Notes under the pieces: generated by a model
Database searches by the model: none
Told to the model about the DNA's origin: nothing
The model's input: the letters and a program-made list of their open reading frames with translations, nothing else
Program-made: the position numbers and the translations under genes
Source of the DNA: UBA7656 sp040755335
Lineage (GTDB): Bacteria > Acidobacteriota > Blastocatellia > UBA7656
Assembly (NCBI GenBank): GCA_040755335.1
Contig: JBFMAU010000397.1
Coordinates: 1 to 7,285, forward strand
Length of the DNA stretch: 7,285 bases
Direction: 5' to 3'
In this document: in pieces, positions 1-5,190 of the stretch
Position numbering within the stretch: position 1 is the first letter of the stretch
How the letters are laid out: the number at the start of each line of letters is the position of its first letter

Positions 1-127
1 TCTTAGGGTTGTGTTTGGCAAGGACTTTGGTTATAGCGGCTGTGAGTGTAGTCTTGCCGTGGTCGATGTGGCCGATGGTGCCGACATTGACGTGTGGTTT
101 GGAACGATCAAATTTCTCCTTTGCCAT
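1..127 (-). CDS. tuf: Elongation factor Tu, N-terminal 42 residues (partial)
   Basis: The minus strand from the ATG at 127 encodes the first 42 residues of EF-Tu, and the window edge cuts off the rest. EF-Tu is the cytoplasmic GTPase that delivers aminoacyl-tRNA to the ribosomal A site. The visible part opens MAKEKFDRSKPHVNVGTIGH and contains the complete P-loop (G1) GHIDHGKT at residues 19-26, with Ile where many EF-Tu proteins have Val. A good Shine-Dalgarno (AGGAG, 136-140) sits 8 nt before the ATG. The gene follows fusA by 46 nt on the same strand, the normal end of a str operon. The start is certain from family alignment. Only the length and the C-terminal domains cannot be judged. Confidence 0.97.
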   Translation of the reverse strand, partial: MAKEKFDRSKPHVNVGTIGHIDHGKTTLTAAITKVLAKHNPK

Positions 128-135
128 CTCTCTAG

Positions 136-164
136 CTCCTTTTGCGGCGAGCCTGCGGGCTCGC
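136..164 (-). promoter_or_regulatory. tuf ribosome-binding site with upstream hairpin
   Basis: On the minus strand AGGAG (140-136) lies 8 nt before the tuf ATG. Just upstream, GCGAGCC (164-158) and GGCTCGC (153-147) form a perfect 7-bp stem around a 4-nt loop. The hairpin is followed by CGCAAAAGG and not by a U-run, so it is unlikely to be a terminator. It fills the fusA-tuf gap after tandem TAA stop codons (176-171). It may insulate tuf translation from fusA or mark a processing site; that role is inference. Confidence 0.55.
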
Positions 165-173
165 GCGAGATTA

Positions 174-2273
174 TTACCTTGAAGTGCCTTGCACCTTGGC
201 TATGACTTCTTCGCGCACGCTGCGAGGCGCTTCCTCATAAGCGTGGAAGTGCATCGTGTAGGTTGCGCGTCCCTGTGTCATCGAGCGCAGGTCGGTCGAA
301 TAACCGAACATCTCCGACAGCGGCACAAACGAGGTTATGACCTGTGTGCCGGGGCGCGAATCTATGCGCTCGATCCGACCGCGTCTCGAATTTATATCTC
401 CTGTGATCGATCCCATGTACTCTTCGGGCGCGACCACCTCGACTTTCATGATCGGCTCAAGCAGTATCGGCCCCGCTTTTTGCGCCGCATCCTTGAAGGC
501 CATAGAGCCTGCTATTTTGAAAGCCATCTCGGACGAATCGACTTCGTGATAGCTTCCGAAGTGCAGCGTCGCTTTGATGTCGACCATCTCGTAGCCCGCA
601 AGCACGCCGCCTTCCATAGCTTCTTTTATTCCCGATTCGACCGGCTTGATGTATTCGCGCGGGACGACTCCGCCGACTATGGCGTTGACGAACTCGAACC
701 CGCTGCCGGGAGAGAGAGGCTCTATGCGAATTTCCGCATGACCGTACTGACCGCGACCGCCCGTTTGACGGACGAATCGGCCCACGCCTTCCGACGCTTT
801 GGTTATGGTCTCGCGATAAGCGACCTGCGGTTTGCCTATGTTGGCATCGACTCCGAACTCGCGGCGCAACCGGTCGACGATGATCTCAAGGTGAAGCTCG
901 CCCATCCCGCTTATGATCGTCTGCGCGGTCTCCTGATCTACGGAGACGCGGAAGCTTGGGTCTTCGGAAGCGAGTTTCTGAAGACCTGCGCTGAGTTTTT
1001 CCTGATCCTGACGTGTGCGGGGTTCGATTGCCTGAGAGATTACCGGCGCGGGGAATTCGAGGGCTTCGAGTATGATGGGGCGCGATTCTTCGCATATTGT
1101 GTCGCCCGTCGTCACTTGCTTGAGTCCCGCGACGGCCACTATTTCGCCCGCCGATGCCTGCTCGATATCTTCGCGCTTGTTCGCATGCATTCGCATTATG
1201 CGCCCGACTCTCTCTTTCGTTTCGCGAGTAGAATTGAGCGTGTAAGAACCGCTCCTAAGCGTGCCGGAATAGATGCGAACATAAGACAACTGACCGATAT
1301 GCTTATCGGTCATGATCTTGAACACTAACGCGGAGAAAGGCTCTTTCGCGTCGGGTCGTCTTTCTTCTTCCTTGCCTGATTTGGGATTGATTCCTATGAC
1401 GGGAGGCACATCGAGCGGGCTTGGGAGATAATCCACCACGGCGTCGAGCAATGGTTGCACGCCTTTATTTTTGAAAGCTGTTCCGGCAAGCACCGGCACG
1501 AGTTTCAAAGCGATGGTCTCACGCCTCAGAGCCGCGCGAATCTCGTCCTGGGAAATCTCTTCTCCGCCGAGATACTTTTCAGCTATTTGGTCATCGACAT
1601 CGGCGAGAGCCTCTATCATCCGCTCGCGCGCCGCTGCGGCCTGGGCTTTTAGTTCATCGGGGATGTCGATGATTTCGGGTTCAGCGCCTTTGTCCTCGAC
1701 GTTGTAAACGACGCCCTGCATCGCTACCAGATCGATGACGCCGCGAAACTGATCTTCCGCTCCGATGGGAATCTGTATGGGTACGGGGTTGGCGCTCAAG
1801 CGGTCGCGGATGGTCTGAACGGCGTGATCGAAGTCCGCGCCCGGTCGATCCATTTTATTCATGAAGGCGATGCGCGGGACATTGTACTTATCGGCCTGAC
1901 GCCAGACCGTCTCCGATTGCGGCTGCACCCCTGCTACGGCGTCGAAGACGGCCACCGCGCCGTCAAGAACGCGAAGCGATCTTTCGACCTCTATGGTGAA
2001 ATCTACGTGGCCCGGAGTGTCTATTATATTGATGCGGTAGTCGTCTCCTCCGCGCGGCCAGAAGCAGGTCGTAGCAGCGGAAGTAATGGTGATGCCACGC
2101 TCCTGTTCCTGCTCCATCCAGTCCATCACGGCAGTGCCTTCATGCACTTCGCCGATCTTGTAGGACACGCCCGTATAATAAAGGACGCGCTCAGTAGTCG
2201 TTGTCTTCCCCGCATCGATGTGGGCCATGATTCCGATGTTGCGGAATCGTTGTAAAGGCGCTTGCTTCGACAT
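174..2273 (-). CDS. fusA: Elongation factor G
   Basis: A 699-residue EF-G of the usual length (E. coli about 704). It is the cytoplasmic GTPase that drives tRNA-mRNA translocation and, with RRF, ribosome recycling. GTPase motifs are intact: G1 AHIDAGKT (17-24), G2 RGIT (59-62), G3 DTPGH (85-89), G4 NKMD (139-142) and G5 GTAF near 264-267 (Thr in place of the common Ser). Domain IV keeps the tip sequence GSYHEVDSSE around 573-582, including the conserved His 576. Domain V is complete and ends after VREEVIAKVQGTSR. This looks like a canonical housekeeping EF-G, not the fusidic-acid-type or TetM-type paralogues. The ATG at 2273 is fixed because an in-frame TGA lies at 2282-2280. The gene lies 30 nt after rpsG and 46 nt before tuf in one transcription unit. 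Its start has an unusual SD arrangement described separately. Confidence 0.98.
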   Translation of the reverse strand: MSKQAPLQRFRNIGIMAHIDAGKTTTTERVLYYTGVSYKIGEVHEGTAVMDWMEQEQERGITITSAATTCFWPRGGDDYRINIIDTPGHVDFTIEVERSLRVLDGAVAVFDAVAGVQPQSETVWRQADKYNVPRIAFMNKMDRPGADFDHAVQTIRDRLSANPVPIQIPIGAEDQFRGVIDLVAMQGVVYNVEDKGAEPEIIDIPDELKAQAAAARERMIEALADVDDQIAEKYLGGEEISQDEIRAALRRETIALKLVPVLAGTAFKNKGVQPLLDAVVDYLPSPLDVPPVIGINPKSGKEEERRPDAKEPFSALVFKIMTDKHIGQLSYVRIYSGTLRSGSYTLNSTRETKERVGRIMRMHANKREDIEQASAGEIVAVAGLKQVTTGDTICEESRPIILEALEFPAPVISQAIEPRTRQDQEKLSAGLQKLASEDPSFRVSVDQETAQTIISGMGELHLEIIVDRLRREFGVDANIGKPQVAYRETITKASEGVGRFVRQTGGRGQYGHAEIRIEPLSPGSGFEFVNAIVGGVVPREYIKPVESGIKEAMEGGVLAGYEMVDIKATLHFGSYHEVDSSEMAFKIAGSMAFKDAAQKAGPILLEPIMKVEVVAPEEYMGSITGDINSRRGRIERIDSRPGTQVITSFVPLSEMFGYSTDLRSMTQGRATYTMHFHAYEEAPRSVREEVIAKVQGTSR

Positions 2274-2305
2274 AACTAATCAGCGGCCAACGGCCACTGC
2301 CTCTT
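2274..2305 (-). promoter_or_regulatory. fusA ribosome-binding site with a hairpin between SD and AUG
   Basis: No SD-like sequence lies within the 7 nt before the fusA ATG that stay outside the hairpin. The only good match, GAGG (2303-2300), overlaps the end of rpsG and is 26 nt from the ATG. Between them, CAGTGGCC (2299-2292) and GGCCGCTG (2288-2281) pair in an 8-bp stem with one G-U and a 3-nt GTT loop. The stem begins directly after GAGG. If it is folded out, GAGG is 7 nt (ATTAGTT) from the ATG, which is normal spacing. The complementarity is seen directly; use in initiation is inferred. Confidence 0.6.
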
Positions 2306-2777
2306 ACCACCTGTAATGAGCGAACGCCTTATTAGCGTCGGCCATTCGGTGGGTATCTTCCCTCTTCTTGACGGCATTGCCGCGATTGCTGGCAGCGTCG
2401 AGTATTTCACCGGCGAGCCGTTCGGTCATCGTTTTCTCGCCGCGAGAGCGCGAGTAATTTATCAGCCAGCGTATAGCCAGACTGTTGCCGCGCGATTTCT
2501 GATCGACTTCGACAGGCACCTGATAAGTCGAGCCGCCCACTCTCCGGGATTTGACTTCGACCTTGGGCTTTACGTTATCAATAGCCTTCTTGAAAGTCTT
2601 GAGCGGGTCTTCCTGGGTCTTGGCCTGAATCTGCTTCATCGCGCCGTAGAAGATTCCCTCGGCTGTAGATTTCTTGCCATCCCACATCAACGAGTTGATG
2701 AACCTTGTCACCATCGTCGAATTATAAAGCGGATCAGGCAATACCTCGCGTTTCGCTGCTACTCTTCTTCTTGGCAT
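2304..2777 (-). CDS. rpsG: 30S ribosomal protein S7
   Basis: A 157-residue S7, close to the usual 156. S7 nucleates folding of the 16S rRNA 3' major domain (the 30S head) and lines the E site. The start MPRRRVAAKREVLPDPLYNS is the family signature. The middle (RRVGGSTYQVPVEV, about 78-91) and the C-terminal segment KREDTHRMADANKAFAHYRW are canonical. In E. coli S7 is also the translational repressor of this operon, acting on the rpsL-rpsG junction; whether that holds here is unknown. The ATG at 2777 is preceded by GGAA with 7 nt spacing, a modest SD. The gene lies 40 nt after rpsL and its TAA overlaps the SD region of fusA, so translation of the two may be linked. Confidence 0.98.
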   Translation of the reverse strand: MPRRRVAAKREVLPDPLYNSTMVTRFINSLMWDGKKSTAEGIFYGAMKQIQAKTQEDPLKTFKKAIDNVKPKVEVKSRRVGGSTYQVPVEVDQKSRGNSLAIRWLINYSRSRGEKTMTERLAGEILDAASNRGNAVKKREDTHRMADANKAFAHYRW

Positions 2778-2791
2778 AATCTTTCCGAGTT

Positions 2792-2812
2792 AAAAAGCGA
2801 TCTACATCGCTC
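2792..2812 (-). promoter_or_regulatory. Hairpin with U-run in the rpsL-rpsG gap
   Basis: In the 40-nt spacer the minus strand carries AGCGAT (2811-2806), a GTAG loop and ATCGCT (2801-2796), a 6-bp perfect stem followed at once by TTTT. This has the shape of a weak intrinsic terminator or attenuator. It also sits where S7 binds the mRNA in E. coli, although no similarity to the E. coli element is claimed. The stem is short, so read-through is expected. Confidence 0.4.
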
Positions 2813-2817
2813 ATCAT

Positions 2818-3210
2818 TTATTTTTTCGGAGCGGCTGCTTCCTTGGGCCGCTTGGCTCCGTACTTGGAGCGTCCCTGTTTGCGTCCCGCCACTCCTACTG
2901 AATCCAGAGTCCCGCGAACGACGTGATAGCGCACACCGGGGAGGTCTTTGACGCGGCCTCCGCGAATCAGGACTATGGAGTGTTCCTGAAGGTTATGGCC
3001 TATGCCCGGAATATAGGTCGTCACTTCTATGGTGTTCGTCAGTCGCACGCGCGCCACTTTGCGCAGGGCCGAGTTAGGTTTCTTGGGCGTCTGAGTGTAG
3101 ACGCGGGTGCAGACTCCTCGCTTCTGCGGGCAAGCCTGCAAAGCGGGACTCGATGTCTTGTACTTGACCTTCTGACGTCCTTTGCGAACTAACTGATTCA
3201 ATGTCGGCAC
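2818..3210 (-). CDS. rpsL: 30S ribosomal protein S12 (GTG start)
   Basis: A 130-residue S12, slightly longer than the 124 of E. coli because of an Ala/Lys-rich tail (KEAAAPKK). S12 sits in the decoding centre and controls accuracy of codon recognition. The hallmark segments are intact: CPQKRGVCTRVYTQTPKKPN (about 27-46), GHNLQEHS (71-78) and RGGRVKDLPGVRYH (83-96). The streptomycin-related lysines 43 and 88 are the wild-type residues, and the Asp 89 methylthiolated in many bacteria is present. The start codon is GTG (3210-3208), supported by the conserved PTLNQLVRKGR that follows and by AGGAG (3223-3219) 8 nt upstream. It is the first gene of the operon, unlike arrangements where rpoBC lies directly upstream; no rpoC appears here. 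Confidence 0.98.
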   Translation of the reverse strand: MPTLNQLVRKGRQKVKYKTSSPALQACPQKRGVCTRVYTQTPKKPNSALRKVARVRLTNTIEVTTYIPGIGHNLQEHSIVLIRGGRVKDLPGVRYHVVRGTLDSVGVAGRKQGRSKYGAKRPKEAAAPKK

Positions 3211-3490
3211 GCTCTTGACTCCTGTTGCTTGAAGCGCAAAATGGCAAAGCGCCTGCTTGCCACAGCGCGATTACCCGAAAGGGTCTTTATTTATATTGAT
3301 GGGGAATGATCAGAATGCGAGTGCGGCCTCCCCCCGGCCCGACTTTTCTGTGGCGTCGATTCAGGTCTGCTCTAAAGAATTCGGGATGGCGGCGTTTGAT
3401 CCGCATCCTTTTACGCCACAATAGCGTTCGCGTCGCATCCTTTTCAATCGCGGCTCGATGCACAGTTGGCGATAAAGCCGCTTCAGCAAA
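3211..3490 (-). promoter_or_regulatory. Long structured 5' leader of the str operon
   Basis: Between the inferred transcription start (about 3490) and the rpsL GTG are roughly 280 nt with no convincing gene. The leader contains several pairings. An 8-bp inverted repeat (ACGCCACA, 3413-3420, against TGTGGCGT, 3349-3356) is separated by 56 nt. There is a G-rich GGCC-flanked segment near 3325-3340. ACCC/GGGT (3272-3283) has a 4-nt loop. A GGCAA(A)GC/GCTTGCC stem with one bulge (3243-3261) lies just before the SD. An 11-nt direct repeat (CGCATCCTTTT on the plus strand, 3402-3412 and 3434-3444) is also present. A TATAAA at 3295-3290 could be a second, weak -10, but I see no -35 for it. Regulatory function is inferred. 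Confidence 0.45.
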
Positions 3491-3496
3491 AGAGTG

Positions 3497-3525
3497 ACTA
3501 TATCCATCGGCCAAATCTTTGTCAA
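3497..3525 (-). promoter_or_regulatory. Sigma70-type promoter for the str operon
   Basis: The minus strand reads TTGACA (3525-3520), a 17-bp spacer, then TATAGT (3502-3497). This is a perfect -35, a 5/6 -10 and the optimal spacing. An A/T-rich stretch (AAATTTTCAAT) immediately upstream resembles an UP element. It points toward rpsL with no intervening gene, as expected for a strong ribosomal operon. The expected start site is near 3490. Confidence 0.8.
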
Positions 3526-3602
3526 CCCTGATTGAAAATTTCCCGTGGCTGTGTCGATCCTGGTAGGGCCAATTAGTTTTTCGCTAGAGAGGTCGAATAT
3601 AT

Positions 3603-3684
3603 AGACCACAGATGAACACCCGATAGAATAAAACTGAGATTCTTCTCCTTCTTCCCTTCTGTTATGATCGGTGTTTATCGGTGT
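3603..3684. repeat. Imperfect inverted repeat with 10-nt tandem units
   Basis: ATCGGTGT occurs at 3667-3674 and again at 3677-3684, an exact 10-nt period. A related block on the other strand reads ATCGGGTGTTCATC (3624-3611), so the two blocks form an imperfect inverted repeat with a 42-nt gap. It lies in the non-coding stretch between the str promoter and the terminator at 3706. The motif style (repeats of ATCGGTGTTT/ATCTGTGG) resembles dispersed intergenic repeats of environmental bacteria; that likeness is from memory. Apart from this, I see no gene in 3526-3693. Confidence 0.4.
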
Positions 3685-3693
3685 CAGATGAAT

Positions 3694-3733
3694 TGAAAAG
3701 GGAAAGCCCGGAGAGCGAATAATCTCTCCGGGC
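3694..3733 (-). terminator. Intrinsic terminator after the exported-protein gene
   Basis: GCCCGGAGAG (3706-3715) and CTCTCCGGGC (3724-3733) form a perfect 10-bp GC-rich stem with an 8-nt loop. On the minus strand the stem is followed by TTTCCCTTTT, a split U-tract. It lies about 50 nt after the stop at 3783, so it should end that minus-strand transcript and shield the str promoter. The plus-strand tail (CTCTTTCGTC) is weaker. Confidence 0.75.
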
Positions 3734-3782
3734 CTCTTTCGTCTTCAACACTGCCGGATTCAAACTCGTCAGAAATTGCCTG

Positions 3783-4469
3783 TCATACTGTGCCTAAATT
3801 GCAGTTCTTCTCCAGATTCTCCTTCGTCCTGTCCGACAGTTCTCCTTTCGTCGCCATTTCTATGGTGGCTCTCGCAAGCGTCAGCGTGCATCGGAACCGC
3901 TTTCCTGCCGGCCCTGCGCCCTGAACGAAGGCGACTCGAACCGCTCTGAGGCTGAGGTCAGACCCGCCATCGCGGGCGCTCACCTTCCGGGTCAATCCTT
4001 CCAGCAGCGAATCGATTTCCGTCGCGAGTCCGCTTGACTGCGAGGCGGATTGTTCGAGTATTCGCCTCAATCCGCCCTGTGCGCGTATCGAGGACTTGAC
4101 GTTTTCATTCCTGATCGCTGCCGCGAGTTTCGCCTCAACGCTGGCGAACAGTCTGGCTGAGTCGAGTCTGGATATGAGGGAGCGAATCGCCTGCTGCATT
4201 TGAGGTATCTGCTTTTTGATCTCGTCAGCCTGAGCTTTTACAGAGTTGAATTCGATGCGTGTGACAGCGGCTTTCCTGTCGAGATCGGAGCCGCTCCTAT
4301 CGAACCTGTTCAGCAGATTGTCGAATGAAGCGATGGTCTGCTCTTCTGCTGACAGGTTGATGTCTGCCGCAGGCATTGCCGTCGTGCGCGCGCCTGTCGC
4401 CGCTATTGTGAAGCAAAGTACCAGGGCTGTTGCGCCCGCGATTATGGATTTGCGAATGATCGTGTTCAT
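3783..4469 (-). CDS. Exported helical protein of unknown function
   Basis: I do not recognise this 228-residue protein. The ATG at 4469 is chosen over a longer frame starting at 4541. A near-perfect SD (AGGAGG, 7 nt spacing) precedes it, and the protein then begins with a textbook signal peptide: MNTIIRKS, a hydrophobic core around residues 9-24, and possible cleavage after ATGA or AMPA. Cys19 lies inside the core without a proper lipobox, so a lipoprotein is unlikely. The mature part is rich in Ala, Ser, Arg, Glu and Gln and looks almost wholly alpha-helical, with coiled-coil-like stretches around 40-105 and 110-160. Two cysteines remain (194 and 223), suitable for one disulfide in the periplasm. 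It is followed by a strong terminator. Upstream on the same strand is a 38-aa membrane ORF that may share its transcript. Confidence 0.85.
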   Translation of the reverse strand: MNTIIRKSIIAGATALVLCFTIAATGARTTAMPAADINLSAEEQTIASFDNLLNRFDRSGSDLDRKAAVTRIEFNSVKAQADEIKKQIPQMQQAIRSLISRLDSARLFASVEAKLAAAIRNENVKSSIRAQGGLRRILEQSASQSSGLATEIDSLLEGLTRKVSARDGGSDLSLRAVRVAFVQGAGPAGKRFRCTLTLARATIEMATKGELSDRTKENLEKNCNLGTV

Positions 4470-4497
4470 TTCCTTTCCTCCTATTCGAAAAATTATG

Positions 4498-4513
4498 ATC
4501 CTGTCTTCAGGAT
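4498..4513 (-). promoter_or_regulatory. Small hairpin upstream of the exported-protein gene
   Basis: ATCCTG (4513-4508, minus) and CAGGAT (4503-4498) pair as a 6-bp stem with an AAGA loop, followed by CATAATTTTTC. It sits between the 38-aa ORF and the SD of the exported-protein gene. It could be a leaky terminator or a translation-affecting structure. The U-run starts several bases after the stem, so it is weak as a terminator. Confidence 0.3.
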
Positions 4514-4547
4514 AGTGAAGTTGATCGGAAGCCAGTCCCAAAAGAGA

Positions 4548-4664
4548 TCAAAAGCTTCCCGTCAGTTGAGCCAAAACATTATTCGAGGTTGGAAGCGCGA
4601 TGATGAACAAAAGCATCGCCGCGCCTGCTATGGCTGCCAGATAATCTATTTTGTCGTTCGCCAT
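4548..4664 (-). CDS. Small single-pass membrane protein, 38 aa
   Basis: A short frame starts at the ATG at 4664 and ends at TGA 4550-4548. The product begins MANDKIDYLAAIAGAAMLLF and continues IIALPTSNNVLAQLTGSF. Residues 8-24 are a clear hydrophobic helix, preceded by a short charged N-terminus and followed by a Pro and a polar tail. This fits a small inner-membrane protein. An SD (GGAG, 4673-4670) lies 5 nt before the ATG. The SD and ATG are both within an 8-bp hairpin. A 3x11-bp operator-like array lies about 85 nt upstream. The next gene on this strand begins 78 nt downstream. No homologue comes to mind. The good RBS and the coherent hydrophobic segment support it, but at 38 codons chance cannot be excluded. 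Confidence 0.55.
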   Translation of the reverse strand: MANDKIDYLAAIAGAAMLLFIIALPTSNNVLAQLTGSF

Positions 4665-4679
4665 CGGTTCTCCGATGGC
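4660..4679 (-). promoter_or_regulatory. Hairpin sequestering SD and start codon of the 38-aa ORF
   Basis: On the minus strand GCCATCGG (4679-4672), loop AGAA, and CCGATGGC (4667-4660) form a perfect 8-bp stem. The SD GGAG spans the end of the 5' arm and the loop. The ATG (4664-4662) is in the 3' arm. Translation would require melting or displacing this stem, so it could work as a thermosensor-like or factor-controlled switch. The pairing is seen directly; the function is inferred. Confidence 0.5.
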
Positions 4680-4748
4680 TTTCGCATCCCTTTAGAACCT
4701 CTACCATTTTCTCACCACTGCTCGGAGCATAAGGCAATCGCCATCACA

Positions 4749-4793
4749 GAGTCTTTAGAGGTTTCTAAAAGATTTCTAAAAGACTTCTAAAAG
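4749..4793. promoter_or_regulatory. Operator-like array 1: three TCTAAAAG units, 11-bp period
   Basis: GAGTCTTTA (4749-4757) is followed by TCTAAAAG at 4764-4771, 4775-4782 and 4786-4793, exactly 11 bp apart. Direct repeats of about 11 bp are typical of binding sites for PhoB/OmpR-type winged-helix proteins. The same layout recurs at 5191-5235. On the minus strand the conserved TAAAGACTC is followed after 17 nt by TATGCT (4731-4726), which could act as a -10 for the 38-aa ORF and the exported-protein gene. The -10 assignment is tentative. Confidence 0.6.
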
Positions 4794-4796
4794 CGA

Positions 4797-5093
4797 TCAG
4801 GCGTCAGTTTCTCCGCGCGCGAGCAGGAAAGACACCTGCGACAGACTTATCGCTTCGAGCGAGCGGAGGCAGACGAGCAAAATCCCCTCGCTGTTTTCCA
4901 CAAAGTGCAGGTCTCCTGTTTCCACCAGCCGATAAATCATAAGCGATCTGACCCCCGTCATAAGCGCGGCCTGATCTACAGTGAGCATCGTCACTTCATT
5001 GCGACACTGCTGGCACCACATAACCGCTCGCGGGCGATTTCTTACAACGAGCAACCGCTCGGTCTCTATAGTCATTTCGGTTCGTTTTTTCAT
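4797..5093 (-). CDS. Small HTH protein (excisionase/MerR-like) with a CxxC motif
   Basis: A 98-residue protein. The ATG at 5093 has a good SD (AAGGAG, 6 nt spacing). Residues 1-24 are basic and beta-prone (MKKRTEMTIETERLLVVRNR at 1-20). WCQQC follows (Cys 27 and 30), a single CxxC pair that might bind metal in a dimer or be redox active. Residues 38-75 resemble the excisionase/MerR-type winged HTH: VDQAALMTGV as the first helix, a second helix ending IYRLVETG, then a wing LHFVENSEGILLVC. The expected role is DNA binding, possibly as a small regulator; I recognise no named family. The gene is divergent from the 588-aa regulator (144 nt apart) and flanked on both sides by matching 11-bp repeat arrays. 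Its TGA lies 3 nt from array 1. Confidence 0.8.
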   Translation of the reverse strand: MKKRTEMTIETERLLVVRNRPRAVMWCQQCRNEVTMLTVDQAALMTGVRSLMIYRLVETGDLHFVENSEGILLVCLRSLEAISLSQVSFLLARGETDA

Positions 5094-5103
5094 GCCCCTC
5101 TCC

Positions 5104-5132
5104 TTGTCCCACCCCTGCCTCTTGCTTATAAT
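5104..5132 (+). promoter_or_regulatory. Candidate promoter for the winged-helix/hydrolase gene
   Basis: TTGTCC (5104-5109, 4/6), a 17-bp spacer and TATAAT (5127-5132, 6/6) point toward the gene at 5238. The start site would be near 5139, giving an untranslated region of about 100 nt that contains array 2. A protein bound to array 2 could then act as a roadblock or block initiation. Chance similarity is possible for the -35. Confidence 0.5.
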
Positions 5133-5190
5133 GACATCGCCTGAACTAATAGCGGCTCTCGCAGTCGACAGTACACGGATGGCGATCTGC

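Noticed and set aside
189..1328. A 379-codon open frame on the plus strand
   Set aside because: It lies entirely antisense to fusA, whose frame is unmistakable. The product is a low-similarity Arg/His/Asp-rich sequence produced by codon bias on the opposite strand.
2316..2951. A 211-codon plus-strand frame
   Set aside because: It is antisense to rpsG and the end of rpsL and spans their intergenic gap. It has no RBS and no recognisable domain.
3241..3500. A possible tRNA or other stable RNA in the GC-rich leader
   Set aside because: I found no T-loop consensus, acceptor stem or anticodon arm on either strand.
3287..3609. Open minus-strand frames of 75 and 82 codons over the str promoter and leader
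   Set aside because: Both start upstream of the inferred transcription start, read through the promoter, lack RBSs and show no protein-like pattern.
4470..4541. A 24-codon N-terminal extension of the exported protein
   Set aside because: The internal ATG at 4469 has a perfect SD and begins a signal peptide. The extension would bury that signal and translate the SD itself.
4749..4793. A CRISPR array
   Set aside because: The units are 8 bp with 3-bp gaps, far too short for CRISPR repeats and spacers, and there are no cas genes.
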